Of a stretch of DNA of 64,000 nucleotides, positions 31,671 through 42,933 are shown one piece after another. The DNA is taken from NCBI RefSeq assembly GCF_020520425.1, contig NC_079488.1:2519747-2583746 (forward strand), given 5' to 3'. Position numbers and translations under genes: made by a program. The notes below the pieces were generated by a model that made no database searches, was not told where the DNA came from, and saw only the letters and a program-made list of their open reading frames with translations. The stretch comes from Spinacia oleracea. Its lineage: Eukaryota; Streptophyta; Magnoliopsida; Caryophyllales; Amaranthaceae. Position 1 is the first letter of the stretch; every line of letters begins with the position of its first letter.

Positions 31671-33412
31671 CTTGCCTGTGACGATCTCAGCTCCCACTGA
31701 AACCAAGATCCGTCGGTTCCGAATATCCATAGATAGAGTATTTAATGCCATTAAATACTTGATCCGTTTACGTACTATTTGTGTGACCCTACGGGTTCAG
31801 TCAAGAGTAAGCTGTGGATTAATATCATTAATTCCACTTGAACTGAAGCGGCCTCTAGCTAGGCATTCAGCTCACTTGATCTCACTGAATTATTAACTTG
31901 TTAATTAATACTGAACCGCATTTATTAGACTTAACATAGAATGCATACTTGGACCAAGGGCATTATTTCCTTCAGTTTACATGATTGTTGATGATGTGAA
32001 TTACATTATGTGAAATCATGTTTATTTTGGTGAACGAGCATGTGTTTTGTGATGTTGGATTTATTGAATTAATTGTTGAACAAGCATGTTGAAATTATTA
32101 TGAGTATGGATTTCATTGTCAATCATGTTGTTCAATATTTATGCATGTATGGTTAAATTCACATGCAAGGGATGGATTAATTATTTGTATGCTATTGTAC
32201 GGGATGTCTAGCATACTTTGAGCCATTTATTTGTACCTCGTTGTACTATTTATTTTACCACATGTGAAGGGTTAGCTCACGTAAGCCACCGCACATGTAG
32301 GGTTCAGTTGGGAATATTATGTATGAATGAATTAAGATTTGTCGTGCAAGGGCACAACCCTCATGTTAATATGCATGATGTGGAGTCTCACTTTGGTGAG
32401 GAGGAACATGGTAGTAATACCACAAGTGTCTTGCTTGGTTGATCACAAATCTTAAAGCATTAAAATAAGATTGTTTTGGTTGTTTTATTAATTGTATGTA
32501 TGCATGTTGTCGAGTCTTGAGTTCGCCTTTATTAAAATATTAATAAACGTAAAGTGCAACCGGAACAAGCTTCAAAACTCTTGGAACGTATATACCTTGA
32601 GTATGAACAATGGGGGGAGTCTTGCCGGAAAGCTCGTACTCCTACTAATGATACAAGACGTTGTTTCATTTATATTATGCGCAGGAATTCCGTCGGTATG
32701 GCCCGACACTCGGTATGGCCCGATTTTATTATTATTATATTTGGTGCTTGGTTGGCTCCCATCACCTTTTTCCCTTTGTGGATTATTCTTTTGGCCCGTT
32801 CGAAGCTTATTCTAATTAAATTGTGAGTCAAGAGTCGAGTCAAGAGTCGAGTCTTGTATCTCATGATTGTTTGATTTGTTATTATATGGCTTTTGTATGT
32901 TGATTAGTATTTAGTGAGTGATGCATGCTCAGTTTAATTACTCTATGCTTGTAAGTACTCAGCTTTTGCTGACTACGTGCTTTGTGTGTTTCCGGTCATG
33001 GCCTTTGCCTTAATGACCCTATGATGATCCATCATTTGCACTTGCATTGTTGGGGAGTAGAATAATATAGCAGGTTGGTAGATCAAGTACGATCGAAATC
33101 ATGTGGCTTGGGATGATTGAGAGAGTTGCATGCTTTCGTACTTTTAAAACTATTTTATCTATACTTTAATTATGTTTTGGATTTGTTGAATTTTTAATAC
33201 TTTGGTTTTTGGGCCATTATGGTTCCAATTTGTAGGAGGCCTCGATATTTTATTAATTATGGCTTTTAAAAGTTAGTTGACATTTAATTCCGCTGCGTAA
33301 TTCTGGTAATAGCCTTAGCCGTTATCACGGTGGCGGTAATACTTTAGTAATTCCTTTATTTTAAGTTGGAAAATGGTTTTATAAAAGCAAGGAATTATTA
33401 GGGTGTTACAAA

Positions 33413-33428
33413 GTGGTATTTGCAGAGC
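33413..33428 (+). other. gypsy primer binding site, altered
   Basis: Three bases after the LTR end, TGGTATTTGCAGAGC resembles the initiator Met site TGGTATCAGAGC with three extra bases in the middle. The position is right for a PBS. The insertion would weaken tRNA pairing. Confidence 0.55.
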
Positions 33429-34221
33429 TCTAGTTTGAGAGCTGCTTTGCATTAATTAATAGTGCAAAGTGGTAAATCCTTAAACTACGATTGCGGAACT
33501 TTAGGATTTTCGAAAATTACTTTTCCTAAAGTCAAAACGTATTATTTTGAGTACTCAATATTTTAAAGGTCAAATACCAATTATTTTGGGTCGTTTGAAA
33601 TAAGTTGAAAAGTTCGGATTATTATTTAATTTAATTAATCTTTCCGAATCTATTTTTTTTTTATTCAAAAATTTCGAATTAAATTCGAATTTATTTCTTA
33701 ATTTCGGAAATTAATTTATTTAATTAACCGAATTATTTTAATTATTTATTATTCTATTTATTTTATTCGAATATTTTTTTTCTTTCGAATTTATATTTTA
33801 AATTTTTCGGATTTCTTTTTTTTTTTTATCCGAAAATTATTCATTTATTTATTTAATTGATCGATAGTTTTTATTAATTTTCGATTTTAATTTAAATAAT
33901 TTCAACTAAGTTAGGAGTTATTTCTTAATTAATTTCGAAAATTAATATTATTTTCAAGTGAGAAATGGGTAGACTAAGAAGGGCATATTAGTCTAAGAAT
34001 GCATATTATGTGACAATGTGATTATTAAGTGCCATGTATATGTTTTAACCATGTTTTATCTTGCTTTATGTGATTAATTGCATCATATTTCATGTTGAGC
34101 ATATATTTGTGCATTGAAATTGTATGGCTCCACGAACTATTTATTGTATCCTTTTGGGGTTGGAATTTCTATGGAAACGCGTTAGTAAGACTTTTGAGTT
34201 GTGAATTTTCAAGAATTAAGG

Positions 34222-34908
34222 ATGCTACCTTCTAAGTTCACCAGTTTAGGATACTTAGAGAAGATGGATAATGAGACTCCTCGCACGTATGTTCAGAAGA
34301 TCGTGTTTGCTTGTGACTATTTGGCTTCAACCAAGAATATGCCCCACCTTAGGCACAAAGATATGATGGCTAGTATGATTATACATTGTTTACCCCATAA
34401 GAACCCTTACATAGACCTCAAGAATAGGTTCAGTGACATGCATTATAGTGATGGTACCCCTAATAGGTACAAATATGGGACTAGTGATGGTAGGTGGAAG
34501 TATGATTCTGAGGTTCTTGCTACTATCCTAGAGGTTGCGGAAAATAGCTATGAGGATGGAAAGTATTCTGCGGGTCTAGGTATGGGCTATGGAGGAATAG
34601 AAAGTGATGGTGAGGATGATATGATCCATGATGAGCAAGCTAGTGATGTTGAGGAGGATAGTGATGATGATGTGGTAGAGATTGTGAATCCTAACCCTAT
34701 AGTTCCTGAACCAACCATTGAGATATCCAGTGGATCTGAGGATGAGCTTGAAGAGAATAATGTGGTTGATAGTGAGCCACAACAAAATGATGAGGCTATG
34801 GATGAAGACTCGGATCCGGAAGAAGACTTTGATGATCCTAATGATCAAGACTTTACTCCAGAGCAATACAAGGAAAGAAATGATCGTCGTGATGACGTTA
34901 GTCTCTAG
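34222..34908 (+). CDS. extra acidic ORF in the gypsy leader, ahead of gag
   Basis: The frame encodes 228 residues from the ATG at 34222, with no stop until 34908, in the 2-kb leader between LTR and gag. The first half is a mixed globular-looking segment (motifs TPRTYVQKI, LRHKDMMASMIIHCLPHKNP, GRWKYDSEV). The second half (from about residue 125) is strongly acidic, with runs such as EEDSDDDVVEIV, SSGSEDELEEN and DSDPEEDFDDPND. VEIV after an acidic run and IEISSGSEDE before one resemble SUMO-interacting motifs; that is inference. I do not recognise the protein. It could be a separate accessory ORF or a captured fragment. It has no CCHC knuckle or protease motif. Confidence 0.55.
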   Translation: MLPSKFTSLGYLEKMDNETPRTYVQKIVFACDYLASTKNMPHLRHKDMMASMIIHCLPHKNPYIDLKNRFSDMHYSDGTPNRYKYGTSDGRWKYDSEVLATILEVAENSYEDGKYSAGLGMGYGGIESDGEDDMIHDEQASDVEEDSDDDVVEIVNPNPIVPEPTIEISSGSEDELEENNVVDSEPQQNDEAMDEDSDPEEDFDDPNDQDFTPEQYKERNDRRDDVSL

Positions 34909-35379
34909 AGAAATGTAATCCTTAGTTTTATTTCTTTTGTTTCTTTCTTTTCGTTGAAGTAATAAAGTGGCAAAGCTACTATTTATGGTTTTAGTCTATT
35001 ATAGTTGGAGAATAAATGTTATGGCATTAGTGGATGTAAGACTTATTCATTGGAGTTTTAATAAAAGAATAGAATTTCCTTTTCGTTATCCTTTAAGTTT
35101 AATTCTCAATTCTAAGTCGTGTGGGTATCGCAAAGGGATTATTTTTTATTTCTTCAATAAAATTTTTATGTGCAAGGTGGTTTAGTAGCAACCATCTAGA
35201 TTTACTTGCATCGAATAGTGGGGTGAGAAGGCCCGAAAGTGGCGCCAACTCTTCCCCTAGGTAGCGCCTATAAGTGTGTGTTCTTGTTGTGAGTAGGTTC
35301 GTTGTAGAACCAGTACCTTAGTAATGTCGTGTCCAACCAATATTAAAGCTAGCCTTTTTATTTATTCAGGAGAAGGGAT

Positions 35380-38300
35380 ATGGCTAGCCAAGAGATTTCT
35401 GAAGTGGTTAGACAACTAGCTGAGGTAGTTCGTGACCTAGCTCAAACCAGAGCAAACCCAATGCATGATCCGGCTGGGGAAATGTTTAAGAAAATAGCTC
35501 AAAGCAAGCCTCCACTCTATAGCGGAGAGATTGAACCAAGTGTGTTGGAGAACTGGTTGAGAGAGTTTGATAAAATCATTGTAGCTGTGAATTGCCCCGA
35601 AAACCTTAGGGTGAATAGTGATGTGTACTACCTGAGAGGTGAAGCTGATCTGTGGTGGCAACGATGTGAAAATACCCTTAGAGCCACACCTAACTTTGGA
35701 TGGGAAGCATTCAAAACTGCACTAAGGAACAAGTTTTACCCACCCTACCTGAAGAAGCAAAAGGCGCAAGAGTTCATTGAACTCAAAATGGGAGGTCTAT
35801 CTGTGACGGAATACTATTCTAAGTTTATAGAGATGTCTAGGTTTGCACCTGAAGTGGTGGCAACGGAAGAGCTCAGGGCTCAAAGATTTGAGAATGGTTT
35901 GACCATGGACTTACAGCTGTTGTTGTCTGGAGAGACCTTTACCTCATTAGACACCCTATACGGAAAAGCTGCTCACCTATATGGGCTACAGCAAAGGAAG
36001 AATGGTAGTGCTGAAAAGAGAAAGGATGGTGGAAACTCAAACCAAGGCAATAACCGGAATAATCAGAACCGGAATGGGGGAAATGGAGGTGGAAATCAAA
36101 GGAACTACCAAAGTGGTAACAATGGCAATAGCAATGGCAATCACCAGAACCATGGAAAGCCTGGAGGGAACCAACAGCAGAATGGGAATCGAAACAACAA
36201 TGGGAACACCAATGGAGGTGGCTATAACAAAGGAGTTGCCCAAGGAAAGTTGAATGTGATATCTAGGCAAGAAGCGGAGACTTCCTCTGACGTCATAGCG
36301 GGTACTTTTTCTATTAATTCCGTTTCAGTTAAAGTTCTATTTGATTCTGGTGCGACTTATTCTTTTATATCAGTAGATGCTTTGGGGAAATTAGGGTTGA
36401 AAGAGCCTGAATCGATTGAAGTACCTATAGTCATACCTACTGGTAGTATAGTGAAGTGTACCAAAATCCATAGAGATGTGCCTATGACCATAGCCAAGAC
36501 CGTACTCTAATCTAACCTAATCGAATTCGAGTTAGGAGAGCTAGATATAATTCTAGGAATGGATTGGTTGGCCAAGTTCAAAGCCAAAATAGATTGTGAG
36601 AAGCAGAAGGTTCACTTGAGGTCTAGCCTAGGCAAAGTAGTGTCATATCGTCGTTTTGGTAAGCCTAAGAACATAGGAATCATCACGGCAATGGAACTCG
36701 TGAAGCTAGTCAGTAAAGGGAACCCAGCCTTCTTATGTAATGTGAGGAACCTAGAGCATGTGATCAAGGATCAGCCTGAGGATATTGCAGTAGTCAAGGA
36801 ATTCCTTGATGTATTTCCAGAAGAGATCCCGGGGATGCCTCCTAATCGACCTATTGACTTTACCATAGATTTAGTGCTTGGAACTGCCCCTATTTCAAAA
36901 GCACCTTATAGAATGGCTCCAGCAGAAATGAATGAGTTAAAAGGCCAACTAGAGGATCTATTGGAAAAAGGCTATATTAGGCTAAGTGCATCGCCTTGGG
37001 GAGCACCAGTGTTGTTTGTGAAGAAAAAGGATGGAAGTATGAGGCTCTGTATAGACTACAGGGAGCTCAATAAGGTCACAATCAAGAACAAATATCCATT
37101 ACCTAGGATAGAAGACCTATTTGACCAACTAAAAGGAGCAGGAATCTTTTCAAAGATCGATTTGCGTTCGGGTTATCATCAATTGAGGATCACTGACCAC
37201 GACATACCAAAGACCGCATTCAGAACTAGATACGGAAATTATGAGTTCACTGTTATGCCTTTTGGGTTAACCAATGCCCCTGCAATATTTATGGACTTAA
37301 TGAACCGTGTATTCCATGCCTATTTGGACAAATTCGTAGTGGTTTTCATAGATGACATCCTAGTGTATTCGAAGAGTGAAGAAGATCACGCGGAACACTT
37401 GAGATCGGTGTTGAGTACCTTGAGAGATAACCAGTTATATGCCAAATTCTCAAAGTGTGAGTTTTGGTTAGAAAGATTTGCATTTTTGGGACATTTTGTG
37501 TCAAAAGAAGGAGTGGCAGTCGACCCTGCTAAGATCAAAGCTGTCAGTGAATGGCCTACACCCAAGAGTGTGACTGACGTTCGTAGTTTTCTGGGATTAG
37601 CTGGCTATTATAGAAGATTTGTTCAAGACTTCTCTAGGATAGCCAAGCCCATGACTACCTTGATGAAGAAGGAAACCAAGTTTGAATGGAGTGACCAGTG
37701 TGAGGAAGCATTCCAAGCCTTAAAGACGCGATTGACAACCGCGCCAGTGTTAACCTTACCAGAGGAGAGTGGTGCATAGGATGTGTATAGTGATGCCTCT
37801 AAGAATGGTTTGGGGTGTGTATTGATGCAAAACGGGAAAGTTATTGCGTATGCGTCAAGGCAATTAAAGCCATATGAATCCAATTACCCTACCCATGATT
37901 TAGAGCTAGCGGCTATAGTGTTTGCATTGAAGATATGGAGACACTATCTGTATGGTGTGAAGTGTAGGATATTTACGGACCACAAGAGTTTGAAGTACAT
38001 CTTCACACAGAAGGATTTGAATATGCGCCAACGAAGGTGGTTGGAGTTAATTAAGGACTATGATTTGGATATCCAGTACCATGAGGGAAAAGCCAATGTA
38101 GTTGCGGATGCCTTGAGTAGGAAATCAAGTCATAGTGTCAATGCGTTAGTAGTTGCTAACGAGCTGTGTAAGGACATGCAGCGTTTAAACCTCGAAATAG
38201 TAAGTGGTGAAAGCCTTGTGGGAATAATGAATGCCTTAACCATCCAACCGTCAATATTTGATGAGATTAGAGAGAACCAAGCTGGTGATGTAAAGTTGGA

Positions 38301-39695
38301 GCGAATCAAGGAAAAGATTTCGCAAGGCAAGGAGTTAGAATTTCGAATCCATGATGATGGAAGTTTGAGGTACAAAGGCAGGTGGTGTGTGCCTCAAAAG
38401 TGTGGAGAACTGAAAGAGAGATTGATGAAAGAAGGGCATAATACGCCATATTCTGTGCACCCAGGGGGTGACAAGTTGTATAAGGACTTGAAAAAGGTCT
38501 ATTGGTGGCCAAGGATGAAAAACGAAGTGGCTGAATTTGTGGCTAGATGTTTGACTTGTCAGAAGGTAAAAATTGAGCATAGGAGACCTCAAGGGAAGGT
38601 CCAACCTTTAGAGATTCCAAGCTGGAAATGGGACTGTATTTCTATGGACTTTGTCACTTGTTTACCTAAGTCAAAGACTGGGAATGATACAATTTGGGTT
38701 GTGGTAGATAGGTTGACCAAGTCAGCAGTGTTTATACCAATGAAGGAAACCTGGAAAATGGAACAACTTGCTAAAGCCTACATTAAGAATGTTGTGAGGT
38801 TACATGGAGTTCCTAAGGATATCGTATCAGATAGAGATTCAAGGTTTCTTTCGAATTTCTGGAAAAGTGTGCAGAAGAGCTTTGATACGACATTGAAAAT
38901 GAGTACAGCCTTCCACCCAGCCACGGATGGCCAAACTGAAAGGACTATCCAAACCCTGGAGGACATGCTTCGGGCATGCGTTATTGATTTCCAAGGAAGT
39001 TGGGAAGATAGCCTAGATTTGATTGAGTTTTCCTATAACAATAGCTATCATGCTAGCATTGGAATGGCACCATTTGAGGCTTTGTATGGACGAAAGTGTA
39101 GAAGTCAACTTTGTTGGAACGATATTAGTGAAACCGTAGTATTGGGACCTCAAATGATAGAGGACACCATGAACCAAATCCGAACCATCCAATCAAAGAT
39201 TCAAGCGTCGTATGATCGCCAAAAGAGTTATGCAGACTTGAAACGTAGGGATGAAGAGTTCAACATAGGTGATAAAGTGTTGCTCAAAGTGTCACCAATG
39301 AAAGGTGTCATGAGATTTGGGAAGAAAGGGAAGTTAATCCCTAAGTACATAGGCCCATATGAGATCTTAGAAAGAATCGGAAAGGTAGCTTATAGACTAG
39401 CCTTGCCTATGGACTTGCATAGAGTGTATAATGTGTTCCACATATCTCAGTTAAGGAAATATATCCCGGATAAATCGCATGTGTTGCAACCGGAGACCAT
39501 AGAATTAGACCAAAGTCTAACCTTTGAGGAAAGACCTGTTAAAATCCTTGATAGTAAAATGTGCGTAGTACGCGTACTAAAGATGTGAAAATTGTCAAAG
39601 TGTTGTGGTCTAATCAAGAATCTGAGGAAGCCACTTGGGAAGCGGAGGACGAAATGAGAAAGAAATATCCCGAGCTTTTTCCCGAGGTTAGTTGA
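35380..39695 (+). pseudogene. gag-pol: gypsy gag-pol polyprotein, broken by two stops and a frameshift
   Basis: One frame from the ATG at 35380 carries gag (LWWQRCENTL, F...KFYPPYLKKQKAQEF, YYSKFIEMSRFAPE), an Asn/Gly-rich tract (about residues 205-290) and protease LFDSGATYSFIS. It then meets TAA at 36508-36510. The same frame continues with the protease end ILGMDWL, RT ([31 protein letters not shown]), TAG at 37777-37779, RNase H ([20 protein letters not shown]), integrase (zinc-binding CLTCQKVK, catalytic [15 protein letters not shown] and [10 protein letters not shown]) and a GPY motif ([19 protein letters not shown]). A frameshift near 39565-39577 precedes the C-terminal chromodomain-like part (VKVLWSNQ, EATWEAED, YPELFPEV) ending at 39695. 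No CCHC zinc knuckle is visible in gag. Confidence 0.9.
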
Positions 39696-39952
39696 GTTAC
39701 GGGGTCGTAACTCGTGTCTTTTAAGGGGGGTAGAGTGCGGTAGAATTTCGCGCTTTTTACCTTGTTTTCCCCTATTTTATACTTAATTTAGTGCTTTCTA
39801 TTGAATTTGCACTTATTATTGTCCTGTTTAATCATGTAAAGAGTACAGCAACTTAAAACTTTTGTAAATGAACGTATTAAAAAGTCTCAGAAAGTCTCAA
39901 GTTGAGTTGAATTTTGGATTTCCGAACCCAAGTTTTGAGACGAAACTTCTTT

Positions 39953-39966
39953 TAAGGAGGGTAGAC
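39953..39966 (+). other. gypsy polypurine tract
   Basis: AAGGAGGGTAGAC lies directly before the 3' LTR start TGTAATACC. A similar AAGGGGGGTAGAG occurs at about 39723-39735, so the tract or its surroundings may have been duplicated. Confidence 0.6.
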
Positions 39967-42933
39967 TGTAATACCTCGTATTTTTATAATATTTATAAAT
40001 ATATTTTATTATATTTATAAAGCATTTTACGAATTATTAGCATTTAAATAATATTTAAATGTATTTAATGTATTTTAATTAATTAGAATATTTATTATTT
40101 TAATTAATTACGAAACGAATTTAATTCTTGAGTCGGGAAATTAAATGAGTTGCAAATGATTTTTTAAAAGCTTCGGGTTTTAAATAAAAGTCCAATTCGT
40201 TTTATTAGACGAGCCCAATCAAAAGTATTTAATTCAAGTCCTAAGCTAGCCCAATTCATTTAATTCCTAAGCCCAACTTAAATATCCTAAGCCTAGCCCG
40301 TCAAGGGATTAGGGAGCCTATAAATAGGACTCCCCATCATTAAATAAACCCCTAAAATTTCATAAAGCCCCTTTTTGATTTCTTGCCCAACACTCCTCTC
40401 CTCTCTTTGCTCGGCACACCGCACGCACGCACACAACCCCGTACTCGTGCTGCTGTGCTCTCGTGCTGCTCGGCCCCACGCCCAGCGCTGCACTCTCTCG
40501 CTCGTGCCCTCGCGCGCAGCGCCCACACCTCCCTCACTCTCTCGCTCGTGCCTCGCGCGCAGCGCCCTCACTTCCCTTGCTCTCTCGCTCGTGCCCGCGC
40601 GCACAACGCCCAGCCACACTTTCGCGTTCTCTCGATCTCTCCTCGCGCACAGCGCGCGCCCCTGCTGCCCTCGTCCTCGCGCACAGTGCGCCCCTGCTGC
40701 CCTCGTCCTCGCGCACAGCGCGCCCCGTGCCTCGTCCCTTCGCTGCTGCTCGCACACACAAGATTGCGTGTGTGTGTGTGTTGTTGTTCGTGTTCGTTTT
40801 CCAATCTCTTTTCGCCCAATCACCCTAATTCGTGATTGTTCCGTGCTATAGGCCGGATTGGTATAATTCTCTTCTTCCTTACCAATTCTATTTAAATTCC
40901 GTATTTTAAATTATTATATTAATATTGTTTTGAGTAATTAAAATGCTGGGAACCGGTTATGAATACCGTGGTTTGAGGATTTGTGTGTTGTGATTCATTA
41001 GGTTTGTTTTAATTATTAAAGAATGAATTTTCAGATTTGTTTATTTAATAAAGCATGGATTTTTATGATATTAAACTAGTGTTATTGGGATTTTCAAGTT
41101 AGGGTTTTAACCTAGACCTAATGAGTCAATTGGTTAGCATAATTAGGTGATGATTTTAATTATGATAATCAATTATATTTTCTGATTTGAATAAGGCTTT
41201 AAAGTTTCGATTTTTATTGATTTTAAAGGCGGAAAAAGTATGTTTTTGTACTAGGGATTGATTTTACAAATTGAGACGACTTTATTATTGAAAAACGATT
41301 GAATTCTAAAGTCTAAAGGAAGTTTTAATTTTTATAAAGTTGCTGGAAATTTAATGAACATGGAAATAATTTAAGTTTCATTATTTTGATGATAGGAGGT
41401 GATTTCTAGTTGAGTGCTCGTTATTGCAAAGTGGCCCCTACGCTTAGGTATTCAAGGTACGTACAAGTTTAGGGCGACCACAACTTTTTGTCAATGACAT
41501 TACATGATTGTTGATGATGTGAATTACATTATGTGAAATCATGTTTATTTTGGTGAACGAGCATGTGTTTTGTGATGTTGGATTTATTGAATTAATTGTT
41601 GAACAAGCATGTTGAAATTATTATGAGTATGGATTTCATTGTCAATCATGTTGTTCAATATTTATGCATGTATGGTTAAATTCACATGCAAGGGATTGAT
41701 TAATTATTTGTATGCTATTGTACAGGATGTCTAGCATACTTTGAGCCATTTATTTGTACCTCATTGTACTATTTATTTTACCACATGTGAAGGGTTAGCT
41801 CACGTAAGCCACCGCACATGTAGGGTTCAGTTGGGAATATTATGTATGAATGAATTAAGATTTGTCGTGCAAGGGCACAACCCTCATGTTAATATGCATG
41901 ATGTGGAGTCTCACTTTGGTGAGGAGGAACATGGTAGTAATATCACAAGTGTCTTGCTTGGTTGATCACAAATCTTAAAGCATTAAAATAAGATTGTTTT
42001 GGTTGTTTTATTAATTGTATGTATGCATGTTGTCGAGTCTTGAGTTCGCCTTTATTAAAATATTAATAAACGTAAAGTGCAACCGGAACAAGCTTCAAAA
42101 CTCTTGGAACGTATATACCTTGAGTATGAACAATGGGGGGAGTCTTGCCGGAAAGCTCGTACTCCTACTAATGATACAAGACGTTGTTTCATTTATATTA
42201 TGCGCAGGAATTCCGTCGGTATGGCCCGACACTCGGTATGACCCGATTTTATTATTATTATATTTGGTGCTTGGTTGGCTCCCATCACCTTTTTCCCTTT
42301 GTGGATTATTCTTTTGGCCCGTTCGAAGCTTATTCCAATTAAATTGTGAGTCAAGAGTCGAATCAAGAGTCGAGTCTTGTATCTCATGATTGTTTGATTT
42401 GTTATTATATAGCTTTTGTATGTTGATTAGTATTTAGTGAGTGATGCATGCTCAGTTTAATTACTCTATGCTTGTAAGTACTCAGCTTTTGCTGACTACG
42501 TGCTTTGTGTGTTTCCGGTCATGGCCTTTGCCTTAATGACCCTATGATGATCCATCATTTGCACTTGCATTGTTGGGGAGTAGAATAATATAGCAGGTTG
42601 GTAGATCAAGTACGATCGAAATCATGTGGCTTGGGATGATTGAGAGAGTTGCATGCTTTCGTACTTTTAAAACTATTTTATGTATACTTTAATTATGTTT
42701 TGGATTTGTTGAATTTTTAATACTTTGGTTTTTGGGCCATTATGGTTCCAATTTGTAGGAGGCCTCGATATTTTATTAATTATGGTTTTTAAAAGTTAGT
42801 TGACATTTAATTCCGCTGCGTAATTCTGGTAATAGCCTTAGCCGTTATCACGGTGGCGGTAATACTTTAGTAATTCCTTTATTTTAAGTTGGAAAATGGT
42901 TTTATAAAAGCAAGGAATTATTAGGGTGTTACA
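39967..42933 (+). repeat. gypsy 3' LTR, uninterrupted
   Basis: 2967 bp, from TGTAATACCTCG to GGGTGTTACA. TATA box at 40319-40326. GC-rich leader block at about 40400-40770. At 41496-41510 (GACATTACATGATTG) it shows the pre-insertion copia site. Confidence 0.93.

Larger units (their letters stand above)
21509..31974 (-). mobile_element. Ty1/copia LTR retrotransposon, young, nearly intact
   Basis: The element is 10,466 bp. It has a 5' LTR at 30590-31974, a primer binding site at 30577-30588 (TGGTATCAGAGC on the minus strand, complementary to initiator Met tRNA), a leader of about 2.8 kb, one long gag-pol frame, a polypurine tract and a 3' LTR at 21509-22902. The LTRs differ at only about a dozen positions plus one 9-bp indel, so the insertion is recent. 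It lies in the gypsy 5' LTR. The sister 3' LTR shows the unoccupied site at about 41496-41510. Flanks ATTAC (left) and TTTAC (right) suggest an imperfect 5-bp target duplication. Confidence 0.95.
30590..31974 (-). repeat. copia 5' LTR (young element)
   Basis: 1385 bp. It drives the minus-strand copia transcript. The TATA box is at 30946-30953, the GC-rich block at about 31100-31315, the 18-bp repeat array at about 31345-31670 and the palindrome near 31737-31759. Confidence 0.93.
19965..33410 (+). repeat. gypsy 5' LTR, split by a copia element
   Basis: The LTR halves are 19965-21508 and about 31976-33410. They align with the uninterrupted 3' LTR at about 98 percent by eye. A TATAAATA box lies at 20317-20324. 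It is followed by a pyrimidine and CpG-rich leader (about 20390-20760) with CGCTCGTGCC and CGCGCAGCGCCC repeats and a TG dinucleotide run at 20766-20786. Confidence 0.9.
19965..42933 (+). mobile_element. Ty3/gypsy LTR retrotransposon, chromovirus-like (Tekay/Del type), with nested copia
   Basis: Two LTRs of about 2.97 kb (19965-33410 once the copia insertion is removed, and 39967-42933) flank gag-pro-RT-RNaseH-IN-chromodomain in that order. A perfect 5-bp target duplication GTGTT lies at 19960-19964 and 42934-42938. The first LTR base is G instead of the expected T. The element is about 12.5 kb without the nested copia. The GPY motif and the C-terminal chromodomain-like segment after integrase point to a chromovirus. 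Coding is broken by two stops and one frameshift. Confidence 0.92.

Noticed and set aside
32218..32826. ORFs near the 3' end of the gypsy LTR, present again at 41741-42389
   Set aside because: They are shared because the two LTRs are recent copies; one of the frames differs in length between copies and no domain is recognisable.
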